A stretch of DNA of 64,000 bases from Putridiphycobacter roseus. Its GTDB lineage: Bacteria > Bacteroidota > Bacteroidia > Flavobacteriales_D > Crocinitomicaceae. The stretch is from contig NZ_QKSB01000006.1 in NCBI RefSeq assembly GCF_003234935.1, positions 186,001 through 250,000 on the forward strand, given 5' to 3'. Shown one piece after another: positions 1 to 8,958 of this stretch (the first letter of the stretch is position 1; each line of letters starts with the position of its first letter). The position numbers and the translations under genes were made by a program. A model generated the notes under the pieces. That model made no database searches, was not told the origin of the DNA, and saw only the letters and a program-made list of their open reading frames with translations.

Positions 1-1501
1 CTTCATGTTTTCCTGCAGATGTAAAGACATAATTTAAAACAACATGATCAAACTTAAGCACCTCACCATCTACTCGCCAAAAAGTATTTCTAATTTTTGC
101 GTCTTTAAATTTAGTCCTAGAAACATCCAAAATAACTAGTTGATCTTTGACAGGTTCACTCAACAAGTCCATAGAAACGTTATTCTCTGGATTGGTCAAA
201 GCCAAATCACAATCAAAAGTTGGATATGGTTTTTTGGTAAACATATAAATATCCATGGCGCCAAAACCACCACCTCTGTTTGAGGATAAAAAACCTGTCT
301 CACCATCTTCATTAATCGTAAAGAAAATATCATTTCCTGGTGAATTAATAGGTATTCCCATATTCTCAGGAATTCCCCACTCTCCATTAGTCATAATAGA
401 TCGGTAAATATCGTATTGACCAAAACCGCCACTTTTATCAGAAGAAAAGTAAAGGATGTTACCATCTGCACTTAAAAAAGGACTGTCTTCATTGGCTGCT
501 GTATTAATTTTATCACTCAATGGCATTGCTTCTGACCAAGAACCATCTTCTTTTAATTCGACTATGTAGAGATCCAATTGAATTTTTTTATCCGAAGAGC
601 TAAAAATAAAATATTTTTGGTCTGGTGTAAAAACACCATGTGGTTGATAATAACTGCGGTTAATCTGCTCAGGCATTAACTCAGGTTTCCCAATTCCTTC
701 CTGATTTTTAATAGATAGCCATAATTTATTGTCCTTATAAAAAACAATGGTATCTCCACTTGGAGATTTACTCACGACAGAAAAATGTACCCTGTTTAAT
801 TTTGCATCATCTACACGCAAAGGCTTAGGCGCACTAGTGTCTGTTTGACTATAACCAGCTTCATAATACTTTAAATCTAAATATTTTCGCTCCTTTTTAT
901 TATCCTGATATCTTGCGGTATACATCAACTGCTTCGTATCATTAAAAAAGATGGAACAATATTCGCTCAATTCTGAATTAATATCTGACCCCAAGTTGAC
1001 GACCTCGATATTCATTAACTCTTTTTCCGCTATGGCTAATTTCGCCAGTTTGCATTCATTAATTTTTAAATCAATGTCGGAGGCCAAAATCTTTTTTGGA
1101 TTTTTCTTGGTTAAGCCATATTTTTTAAAAAAGGTGTAATTTTCTATCGCTTCTGGATATTGACCTAATAACTTTTCTGTTTCCGCTAAATAAAAATAGG
1201 CTAAATATAAGCTATCCTTTTCTCCAAAACTATGGATACTTTTTTCGAAATATTTTTCTGCTTGATCGTAAATCTCTTTATTAATAAGATAAATTCGACC
1301 CAACTCATAATTAGCAATTACATTATTGGGATCATTCTCTAAAACATTTCTATATTTTAATATGGAACCATTTATTTTCCCATAAGTATAAAGCTTCTCT
1401 GCTTTTTTAAGCTTAAACCAATCATTACCTTGACCAAATAAACTAGGGGATAACAGGATTAAAAACACTAGTAGCGTGAGCGACTTGAGGAGCTTAACCA
1501 T
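1..1501 (-). CDS. TPR / beta-propeller envelope protein, OmpA- or PorE-like (3' end cut by window)
   Basis: The gene starts at an ATG at 1499-1501 and runs off the left edge, so its C-terminus is missing. The start encodes a signal peptide ending near LFGQ. TPR-like repeats follow (residues about 25-110). A long stretch then shows repeated WD40-like (PD40) strands such as SADGNILYFSSDKSGGFG and NEDGETGFLSSNRGGGFG. Just before the edge is a PKD-like end (WRVDGE through YVFTSAGKHE). This order is typical of Bacteroidota envelope proteins that finish in an OmpA peptidoglycan-binding domain, and PorE of type IX secretion has a similar N-terminal plan. The missing end is needed to choose, so no symbol is given. 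Confidence 0.8.
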   Translation of the reverse strand, partial: MVKLLKSLTLLVFLILLSPSLFGQGNDWFKLKKAEKLYTYGKINGSILKYRNVLENDPNNVIANYELGRIYLINKEIYDQAEKYFEKSIHSFGEKDSLYLAYFYLAETEKLLGQYPEAIENYTFFKKYGLTKKNPKKILASDIDLKINECKLAKLAIAEKELMNIEVVNLGSDINSELSEYCSIFFNDTKQLMYTARYQDNKKERKYLDLKYYEAGYSQTDTSAPKPLRVDDAKLNRVHFSVVSKSPSGDTIVFYKDNKLWLSIKNQEGIGKPELMPEQINRSYYQPHGVFTPDQKYFIFSSSDKKIQLDLYIVELKEDGSWSEAMPLSDKINTAANEDSPFLSADGNILYFSSDKSGGFGQYDIYRSIMTNGEWGIPENMGIPINSPGNDIFFTINEDGETGFLSSNRGGGFGAMDIYMFTKKPYPTFDCDLALTNPENNVSMDLLSEPVKDQLVILDVSRTKFKDAKIRNTFWRVDGEVLKFDHVVLNYVFTSAGKHE

Positions 1502-1538
1502 TATTATATTCCATTTATTTATCAACATACTTCTTGGA

Positions 1539-1546
1539 CAAATGTA
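1539..1546 (-). promoter_or_regulatory. -7 promoter box (TACATTTG)
   Basis: On the minus strand this reads TACATTTG, matching the Bacteroidota sigma -7 consensus TAnnTTTG. It lies 38 bases before the ATG at 1501. No clear -33 TTTG partner was seen. Confidence 0.45.
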
Positions 1547-1574
1547 ATTAAATTTACAAAACATTGATTGTCAT

Positions 1575-3959
1575 TCATGAACTTGTACGACAATTTTCAC
1601 AAAAAAGTTCCGCCAATTGTTTATACTTTAATATTCTTACGCCCATTTCACGCCATTCAAAAAGTTTACAAAACTCGGAATCACTTACCTGCAGTAGGTT
1701 CTTAAAAATATTTAGATTTCTTTTAAACTCATTCTCTTTTTCAAATTCTTTAAAATAATAAGATAGCTTTAAGTATTGCCTGTACAATTTAGGAAACTGT
1801 TGTTTTCGTTTTGCGTATCTTTTCAGTAATAACTTAGCTTCATTTAAATATTGATAACGTATAAGATATTGGCTCACAAAGTAAGTTTGAAATTGGTCGA
1901 ATCGCCCTTTTATTGCCAACTGCACAAGCTTTAAGTTAAATGTTTCCGTTTGGTCGTAATCTAAATCTTCGCTAATAATCTTTAATGCCTGAAGCCAATT
2001 TTGTGTTTTCTTCACTTTCAAGCCCGCATACACTTTATCAAAATCAGACACATCAAAAGCATTATTATCTTGAAACAAGTTATACATTAATCGATATTCT
2101 AAATAAGTTACCTCATCTTTTATGCCTCCAAAATCATAAATCTTTTTTAACTCAATAGGTGTTATTGGATCATGCTTTACTTTTTGTTTTAGTACCAGTT
2201 GGTCCCACATCATCTCTCCCCATTTATCATTCTCAGGAATAGGCACAGCAAGCAAATCTGCAAGCAGAAGACTGTCATTTGTTTTCAATGCTATATTGGC
2301 TAAAACCTGGAAGGTCAATGTGGCATTTAGGGTATTTTCTTCCGCCAGTATAGCATACAATTTTTGAATGGTAGGATTCATTAATACCGTGTCTGTAAAT
2401 TGTTTTTGAAAAACGATTAAAACTTCCGACTGCCTTGACTGGTCCAATAATTCTTTAACCTCTTTATTTTTACTATTTTTATTTGCGAAATTTCTCAACA
2501 CCAAATCAGAACTATCTGCCCATGATCTTTGTCCCGACAATGCCAAACCAGTTCTAAAATCATCAAAATTTTCATTGTATTCCGTAGAAATATTTAAGCC
2601 GGAATAGTTGGCTGCAATAATTTTATTGATAGCCGCAGCACGCCTTAAAATTAAAGCTTTATTACCATTTTTATTACCTTCTATTGAAGCTATTCCTGTA
2701 AAGTGTATTTGTTGGATAGCAAATCCCGCCTGGGTAACATTTTGTAACTCTTGGATTAATTCGGTAAAAACTTGTGGGTCTTCATCCACCTTACCACTTT
2801 CAAATGGTATTTTCAATAAAATAGAATCCGTCAAAGTGTAACGATTGTCTTGACTTTTAACCGGTTCTTTAATATTAAAGTATTCCCATGGAGTTAAATA
2901 ATCAGGTTTTACATAAATGATACTATAAACTGCACAAGGTTTTTTCTTTTTAATTAAATGATAATCAATTTGAAAATAGGGATCTTTAAACGCGGGTAAT
3001 TGACCAACATACACTTTATAAAAAGCTGGATTTTTACTTATATTTTCAAGCTTCATCTTTTTTTTATCCACATTTCCAATATGGTACCCCTCTGCGTATA
3101 ATTTGGAGGAAAAATTTTCGTCCCCAATACAACTGAATTGTGTTTGGTGTATTACATCTACCGCAATTACACCGTTTTTATTGCCAATATTTTTACGGCT
3201 ATAATTATACAATGGCACTTGGAATGTTTTACCAAAAAAACCAAATGATTTGGCATTGGATACGCGTTTTAAATTTTCATAATAAATAGAATCATTCGAA
3301 AGCGTATACCATCCTACAAATATTTTCTCGTCCAATATTTTTTTATCTGTTTGCTTACAATTTAGACAAGGTTCTTTGTCTTTCACTATTAAATCTGGTC
3401 CGGGTATGTAGTCGAATTTTGGTTCAAATGGTTTAGAACTAAAAACCTGACAAGCGTATAAATTACCATCAATGAAGTAAAAACCATGATAAACACCAGT
3501 ATAATGTTCATTGATCATATTATTGTAATGTCCTTTTGACTTTCGCCAGTTTTCTCCTAGCTTTTCCGCTAACTCTCCATAAGTAAAATCCGTTTTACTA
3601 TTTTTTACCCAACTCGTTAAAGGAACCATTTGTACGTTTTCACCAACAAAATTAGCATCTCCCCCCATACTAATCAACCTTTCCTTTACAGTTCGATATC
3701 CTTTTCTTTGTTGGTGATGCCCAATATATTGATAATACCCCATGTATTTGGCATGGTAACGCGCAGCTTTGGAAAGACTGGGATAATTGGAGAGTGTATC
3801 TTTTTTTCTTTTTCCTCTTAATTCATTTGTATAATCAATGAGTAATAAATTGAGCAATTTTTTGTCAATTTTCTCTAAATCAAGAATGGTGTTTTCTCCG
3901 TTTACTTGTGCATGAACACAAAGCGACATAAAAATATATAAAACACTTAATATTTTCAT
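1575..3959 (-). CDS. exported CAP-domain protein with OmpA-like segment
   Basis: A 794-residue protein with a signal peptide (residues 1-18, ending VHAQ). Residues about 33-175 look like a CAP/SCP (cysteine-rich secretory protein family) domain. The His/Glu/His residues expected in its pocket are visible in ARYHAKYM (H69), GENVQM (E107) and SKGHYNN (H144). A CxxC pair follows (EPCLNC, about 197-201). Residues about 380-465 resemble an OmpA-like fold, with KIPFESGKV, FTGIASIEGNKNG and ILRRAAAINK in the expected order. The last 300 residues are helical with no recognised domain. It overlaps the stop of the upstream gene (3956-3959), so the two are probably cotranslated. The substrate is unknown; attachment to the cell wall through the OmpA-like part is inferred. 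Confidence 0.8.
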   Translation of the reverse strand: MKILSVLYIFMSLCVHAQVNGENTILDLEKIDKKLLNLLLIDYTNELRGKRKKDTLSNYPSLSKAARYHAKYMGYYQYIGHHQQRKGYRTVKERLISMGGDANFVGENVQMVPLTSWVKNSKTDFTYGELAEKLGENWRKSKGHYNNMINEHYTGVYHGFYFIDGNLYACQVFSSKPFEPKFDYIPGPDLIVKDKEPCLNCKQTDKKILDEKIFVGWYTLSNDSIYYENLKRVSNAKSFGFFGKTFQVPLYNYSRKNIGNKNGVIAVDVIHQTQFSCIGDENFSSKLYAEGYHIGNVDKKKMKLENISKNPAFYKVYVGQLPAFKDPYFQIDYHLIKKKKPCAVYSIIYVKPDYLTPWEYFNIKEPVKSQDNRYTLTDSILLKIPFESGKVDEDPQVFTELIQELQNVTQAGFAIQQIHFTGIASIEGNKNGNKALILRRAAAINKIIAANYSGLNISTEYNENFDDFRTGLALSGQRSWADSSDLVLRNFANKNSKNKEVKELLDQSRQSEVLIVFQKQFTDTVLMNPTIQKLYAILAEENTLNATLTFQVLANIALKTNDSLLLADLLAVPIPENDKWGEMMWDQLVLKQKVKHDPITPIELKKIYDFGGIKDEVTYLEYRLMYNLFQDNNAFDVSDFDKVYAGLKVKKTQNWLQALKIISEDLDYDQTETFNLKLVQLAIKGRFDQFQTYFVSQYLIRYQYLNEAKLLLKRYAKRKQQFPKLYRQYLKLSYYFKEFEKENEFKRNLNIFKNLLQVSDSEFCKLFEWREMGVRILKYKQLAELFCENCRTSS

Positions 3960-4456
3960 TGAATAGGCATTAAACTAGCATGCCAACTATTTTTTAATGG
4001 TCCTCGCCAATCCTTAAGTAAGGCAGCTTTAGTACTGATCAAATTATTATATACAATGGTATCCTGTCTAATGGTATCACTTTGAATTTTTGCTTTAAAA
4101 TTAGCAAAATCAATTAATTCTATTTCATTCGAAGTAGCTTCATAAGCAATGGTCATTCTATCAAAAAAATCACATTCAATAGCTTTACCAATGGCTTGAA
4201 TTTTTTGCGTTAAACTATCTTTAGAACAACCACTGGCAGTTGCTAACTCTTCGTCTACACCAACGACAATAAACAAGTAATTTAACACCTCAAAACTGGC
4301 ATTTAAGTTGGTGCCATGTGCCGACCAATTTGGAATAAAATCCTGTAAAGATTCTTGGATAAAAAGTATTTGTTTTTCGTTCAATTTTTGGTTGGCTTGA
4401 AAAACCCACACACTGGCACTTTCTGATAAATTAGGGAGTATTTGCGTTGCAGTCAT
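3956..4456 (-). CDS. conserved Bacteroidota protein (often mislabelled ABC transporter ATPase)
   Basis: A 166-residue cytoplasmic protein starting at ATG 4454-4456. It resembles a Bacteroidota family that databases often call ABC transporter ATPase. No Walker A (GxxGxGK), signature or Walker B motif is present, so that label should not be used. Visible features are an N-terminal WVFQANQKL segment, a central hydrophobic strand (NYLFIVVGVDE) and a C-terminal DWRGPLKNSWHASL. It overlaps the CAP/OmpA gene by four bases. The function is unknown. Confidence 0.75.
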   Translation of the reverse strand: MTATQILPNLSESASVWVFQANQKLNEKQILFIQESLQDFIPNWSAHGTNLNASFEVLNYLFIVVGVDEELATASGCSKDSLTQKIQAIGKAIECDFFDRMTIAYEATSNEIELIDFANFKAKIQSDTIRQDTIVYNNLISTKAALLKDWRGPLKNSWHASLMPIQ

Positions 4457-4489
4457 TTTTAAGTTGTCTTTTGTAAAGTATATAAAAAT

Positions 4490-4520
4490 AAAAAGGATTA
4501 TCGAAACGATAATCCTTTTT
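4490..4520. terminator. bidirectional intrinsic terminator
   Basis: A perfect 14-bp stem (4490-4503 with 4507-4520) around a 3-base AAA loop, with A and T tracts at the outer ends so that it works on either strand. It lies 24 bases after the purL stop and separates purL from the next minus-strand gene. Confidence 0.85.
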
Positions 4521-4543
4521 ATAAACTTTTATTAAAAATTAAT

Positions 4544-6778
4544 TTAATTCTCTAAGGCATTTTCCAAAGCATGATCGTAAATATCTTTCATTTCCGAAAC
4601 AAATCCGAAATGCTCATCATCCACGCAAATTTTACCTTTTGTTACATGTCCTAATAAAGTATAAGGAACCTTTTGTTTCATCATAGTTTCAAGAAATTCA
4701 TCTTCCATGTCTTCATTCACGGTAACAACGACTCTACTTTGCGCTTCTCCGAATAAAAATGCATCTTCTCGCACTTCAGAATCCGAAACAATATCAAATC
4801 CTAAATCTTTATTCATGGCCATTTCTAAAAGGGAAACAAACAAACCACCATCAGCACAATCGTGCGCAGCGTTAATCAATTCACCTTTAATCAAAGACTT
4901 TATTGTTTCCTGAAGGGCAAATTCCTTATCTAAGTTAAAATAAGGCGCTGGTGAAGCTTCAATTCCGTGATAAGAAACTAAATACTCCGAGGAAGAAATA
5001 TCATTTTTACTTTCACCTACTAAGAAAATTAAATCTCCTTTAGATTTAAAATTCATGGTCATAATTTTATCCTTATCTTCTACTACACCAATCATTCCGA
5101 TTGTAGGCGTTGGAAAAACAGGTTCTTCTTTACCATCAATTACAGTTTGGTTATAAAAAGATACATTTCCACCAGTTACTGGTGTACCAAACTTTAAACA
5201 AGCGGCACTCATTCCCTTAATAGCACCAACAAACTGCCAATAGCATTCTGGGTTATAAGGATTTCCAAAGTTTAAGCAGTTCGTCACTGCACTTGGAATA
5301 CCACCAGAAACTACAATATTTCTAGCCGCCTCTGAAACTGCAATTTGAGTCCCAATTTCCGGATCAGCATTTACATATCTTGAATTACAATCAACTGTCA
5401 TTGCTAACGCTCGATTAGAATCTTTAATGTTAGTAATGCCTGCATCTGAAGGATTATTAGTCGTCATGGTTCTTGTACCAACCATGGAATCATACTGTTC
5501 GTAAACCCATCTTTTTGAAGCAATATTTGGGTTTTGAATCAACTTAACGGCAACTTCTTTTAAATCACTAGGTTCTTCAACATCATCAATGTTAAACTTT
5601 TTGAATTCTTGAAAATATGCTGGTTCTGTGTATTCTCTATGGTAAACTGGTGCTCCACCGCCCAACACTAAAGATTCTGCAGGAACTGTTGCTACCTTTT
5701 CACCATTCATAAAATAGTTAATAGTACCACCTTCGGTTACTACACCAATTTCAACAGCATGTAAATCCCATTTTTCAAATATATCTTCTACTATTTTTTC
5801 TTTTCCTTTTTCAATCACCACTAACATTCTTTCTTGAGATTCAGATAATAAAATCTCCCAATCTTTCATGTCTGATTGACGGGTAGGCACTTTACTCAAA
5901 TCAATGTCCATCCCTACATTTCCTGCCGCACTCATTTCACAAGAAGAGCAGGTGATACCTGCAGCTCCCATATCTTGCATTCCTACTACTGCATCTGTTT
6001 TAGCTAATTCTAAAGAAGCTTCTAACAATAATTTTTCTTGAAATGGATCTCCAACCTGTACTGAAGGTAAATCATCTGCAGACTCTGCAGTGATATCTTT
6101 TGAAGCAAAAGCTGCTCCTGCAATACCATCTTTTCCGGTAGCAGACCCAACAATATAAACAGGATTTCCTGGTCCTGAAGCCGTTGCTGAAATCATTTTC
6201 CCTTCCAAAATACCTGCTGAAAATGCATTTACCAATGGATTTGTGTTGTAGCACTTGTCAAACATTAGTTCTCCTCCGATAATTGGAACACCGAAAGAAT
6301 TACCATAATCACCAATTCCTTTTACCACTCCTTTTACTAACCATTTGGTTCTATCTTTTTCAATTTCACCAAATCGCAAGGAATTTAATTGTGCAATAGG
6401 TCGCGCTCCCATGGTAAATATATCTCTATTAATTCCACCAACACCTGTTGCAGCACCTTGATAAGGTTCTAATGCACTAGGGTGATTATGAGATTCTATT
6501 TTAAATACACAACCAACACCATCTCCTATATCTACTAAACCAGCATTTTCTTCACCTGCTTTTACCAACATATGTGGACCATCTTTCGGTAATTTTTTTA
6601 ACCAAGCAATTGAATTCTTATAAGAACAATGTTCCGACCACATTACTGAATACACAGACATTTCTGTGAAATTTGGTGTTCTACCTAAAATTGATTTGAT
6701 TTGTTCAAATTCTTCTGGCAATAGACCTAAAGTTGTCGCTTGTTCTAGGGTTGCTAATTCTTGGGTATTCTTTTCCAT
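4544..6778 (-). CDS. purL: phosphoribosylformylglycinamidine synthase, PurL subunit
   Basis: Catalyses ATP- and glutamine-dependent conversion of FGAR to FGAM in purine synthesis. From the ATG at 6776-6778 the protein has 744 residues, matching the short PurL type. Motifs include MWSEHCSYKNS near the N-terminus, ESHNHPSALEPYQGAATGVG and GGINRDIFTMGARPIA for the nucleotide-binding AIRS fold, a second AIRS repeat (TVDCNSRYVNADP, VSGGIPSAVTNCLNFGNP) and AHDCADGGL near the end. There is no glutaminase domain, so separate PurQ and PurS are expected elsewhere. A GTG at 6802 would add eight residues, but it lies inside a good -7 promoter box, so the ATG is preferred. Confidence 0.95.
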   Translation of the reverse strand: MEKNTQELATLEQATTLGLLPEEFEQIKSILGRTPNFTEMSVYSVMWSEHCSYKNSIAWLKKLPKDGPHMLVKAGEENAGLVDIGDGVGCVFKIESHNHPSALEPYQGAATGVGGINRDIFTMGARPIAQLNSLRFGEIEKDRTKWLVKGVVKGIGDYGNSFGVPIIGGELMFDKCYNTNPLVNAFSAGILEGKMISATASGPGNPVYIVGSATGKDGIAGAAFASKDITAESADDLPSVQVGDPFQEKLLLEASLELAKTDAVVGMQDMGAAGITCSSCEMSAAGNVGMDIDLSKVPTRQSDMKDWEILLSESQERMLVVIEKGKEKIVEDIFEKWDLHAVEIGVVTEGGTINYFMNGEKVATVPAESLVLGGGAPVYHREYTEPAYFQEFKKFNIDDVEEPSDLKEVAVKLIQNPNIASKRWVYEQYDSMVGTRTMTTNNPSDAGITNIKDSNRALAMTVDCNSRYVNADPEIGTQIAVSEAARNIVVSGGIPSAVTNCLNFGNPYNPECYWQFVGAIKGMSAACLKFGTPVTGGNVSFYNQTVIDGKEEPVFPTPTIGMIGVVEDKDKIMTMNFKSKGDLIFLVGESKNDISSSEYLVSYHGIEASPAPYFNLDKEFALQETIKSLIKGELINAAHDCADGGLFVSLLEMAMNKDLGFDIVSDSEVREDAFLFGEAQSRVVVTVNEDMEDEFLETMMKQKVPYTLLGHVTKGKICVDDEHFGFVSEMKDIYDHALENALEN

Positions 6779-6801
6779 GAGATACTTTAAAATATTTTCC
6801 A

Positions 6802-6809
6802 CAAAATTA
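6802..6809 (-). promoter_or_regulatory. -7 promoter box for purL (TAATTTTG)
   Basis: The minus strand reads TAATTTTG, a full TAnnTTTG match, 24 bases before the purL ATG. It overlaps an in-frame GTG that could be mistaken for the start codon. Confidence 0.5.
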
Positions 6810-7254
6810 GTGATAAAATTATCTTATATCTATCATTTTATTAAAAGTTTTTAACGACTTACCAATGTCTATTTAATCCAAAAAGTCAGCTTTTAGGATG
6901 CAATTCATAAACAGGAACAAAAGAACACCTTGAAAATAGACGTAAAATGGATAAATACACTCGCATTTATAAAAAAACAAACAGAACTAAAAGTTTAATT
7001 ATTAAGCAACGACATACATACCACACGCTTTTATCAAAAATTAAGGTAATCAATTAATACCTGATACCAAACAGAATTAGGGTGAAAAAACACTTGCACT
7101 TGTTGCTTTGCATAAAATATCCACCTTTTTTACTAAGGAGACTAAATCTAGTTCTTGCAATAGCGGTTAGCTAAGTGTAATGGTGCCAAAGCATTTTTTT
7201 CTCTTAAAATCCCCCATAAATAGGCACGGACTTTAAGTTAACGGAATTAACGTA
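6810..7254. other. intergenic gap without a recognisable gene
   Basis: About 445 bases between purL and menD. No open frame longer than a few dozen codons resembles a protein, and no tRNA-like fold or strong terminator was seen. The sequence is AT-rich with scattered homopolymer runs. It must hold the purL upstream region and the end of the menD transcript. Confidence 0.6.
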
Positions 7255-8958
7255 TTAATTTTTACTACTAAGCATTTTAAAATAGTCTGAAAGGACAACA
7301 TGGTTATTCGCCTCTCCGGTGTAAACTTCCATTAATTTAGGCCGAGCATTCTTTTCAATTTGATAAAAATCAAACATGTTTTCTTCCACTTCCTTTAAAG
7401 TATATACTTTTTTATAATCAACTTGATAAGCTTCACAAATCCCTTTTGCATTTGCTTGATGTGGTGCAACAAATAATTTATTTTCGTTTGCTCCTCTAGA
7501 ACCAGGTAAAATATTGAATATCCCCCCACCATTATTATTGATAAGGAAAATCCTTAAATTACCTGGCAAATCACTCACCCACAAACCATTTGAGTCATAA
7601 AAAAATGAGATATCCCCTGTAATTAACACCACCAACTGATTCGGGTTTGCAATAGCCATACCGACCGCAGTACTCGTTGACCCGTCAATTCCGCTAACCC
7701 CACGATTTCCATAATACTTTAAGCCTTGCACAGGATTAAATAATTGACAATATCGAATAACGGAACTATTGCCCATTTGCAAAGCGCTATCATCTGGAAG
7801 GGTATCTAAAAGAAGATCAAACACGGCCAAATCGGAATAAGGCGCATTGAGGATAAAATCCTGATGTTTTTCTATACTTAGTAAATCTTTAGTTTTCCAG
7901 AGATTAGCAAAATTAGAATTCGTTGTATCTTCTTGGTTTGACAATACCTTCAAAAAAGTGATGGGCGATATTTGTAAGGTAGCTGTCTTCGATAAAAAAG
8001 TATCTTCTTGAATTAGACGATATCCCAAACGCCAATTATGCTTTACTTTTGCTTTTCTTAAAAAGACTTTTATTTTTTTTGAAACAATTGCCCCACCAAT
8101 TTGCAAAATTAGTTCTGGCTCAAAATTTTCAATTTCTGCTTCACTAATCATGGCTAGTGTTCTATCGATATTGTGACAATATCGTTGAAAGTTTTGAAGA
8201 TTAGAGGTGTTTTCTACCAAAATAGCGACTGAACGTTGTTCTGCAATTTGATCGATTATAGGCTTCAAATCCTGTCCTTCGTTTAACTGACCAATGATGA
8301 TTAATTTTCGCTTTGTTTGCCGCCAAATTTCTCCTAATTCATTTATTTTACTTTCCTTTACATTAGGTAAAGGCTTGGGAACATTTACTTTTTTTATTGC
8401 CTGTCCTGGATTAAACTCCGCCACATTGTATAGGGGTTCATATAAAGGAACATTCAAATGTACAGGTCCCCTTGGAATACTAGATACACTTTGAATAGCT
8501 TCTTCAACAGTAGCAATTACCTCTTCCATTTCTTTTACTGTACTAGCCTGTTCTGGCAATTTAAATTCTGCCTTAATAAAATTATGATAGATTCCATTTT
8601 GACGAATACACTGTCCATCACCTTGATCGATTAAAAAGGCTGGGCGATCGGCTGTGATAACTAATAAAGGTACTAGGCGGTAATAAGCCTCTGCAACAGC
8701 TGGAGCATAATTAAGTGCAGCCGATCCTGAAGTACAGACTATGGCTACTGGCTTTTTTAATTCATCCGCCATTCCAATAGCCACAAAAGCAGCTACCCGT
8801 TCGTCGTGAATAAGGTGTATATTAATATCCGACTGTCGCGCTAAGGCGATAGTAATCGGTGCGTTTCTTGAGCCTGGAGATACAATCACCTCTGAAATAT
8901 CGTTCTTGGTTAAAATGGCAACCAAATAGGCCACTGATTCTATGTTTGTTGTTTCCAT
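7255..8958 (-). CDS. menD: SEPHCHC synthase MenD
   Basis: A thiamine-diphosphate enzyme joining 2-oxoglutarate to isochorismate in menaquinone synthesis. The 567 residues match MenD length. Visible are the N-terminal VVSPGSRNAPITIAL, the pyrophosphate-side HDERVAAFVAIGMADE with catalytic Glu, CTSGSAALNYAPAVAEAYY, and the C-terminal ThDP motif beginning ITGDISFFYDSNGLW and ending INNNGGGIF. The start overlaps the stop of the upstream phosphoesterase gene (TAATG, one shared base), so translation is probably coupled. menE of the same pathway is at 40538-41536, not in this operon. Confidence 0.95.
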   Translation of the reverse strand: METTNIESVAYLVAILTKNDISEVIVSPGSRNAPITIALARQSDINIHLIHDERVAAFVAIGMADELKKPVAIVCTSGSAALNYAPAVAEAYYRLVPLLVITADRPAFLIDQGDGQCIRQNGIYHNFIKAEFKLPEQASTVKEMEEVIATVEEAIQSVSSIPRGPVHLNVPLYEPLYNVAEFNPGQAIKKVNVPKPLPNVKESKINELGEIWRQTKRKLIIIGQLNEGQDLKPIIDQIAEQRSVAILVENTSNLQNFQRYCHNIDRTLAMISEAEIENFEPELILQIGGAIVSKKIKVFLRKAKVKHNWRLGYRLIQEDTFLSKTATLQISPITFLKVLSNQEDTTNSNFANLWKTKDLLSIEKHQDFILNAPYSDLAVFDLLLDTLPDDSALQMGNSSVIRYCQLFNPVQGLKYYGNRGVSGIDGSTSTAVGMAIANPNQLVVLITGDISFFYDSNGLWVSDLPGNLRIFLINNNGGGIFNILPGSRGANENKLFVAPHQANAKGICEAYQVDYKKVYTLKEVEENMFDFYQIEKNARPKLMEVYTGEANNHVVLSDYFKMLSSKN

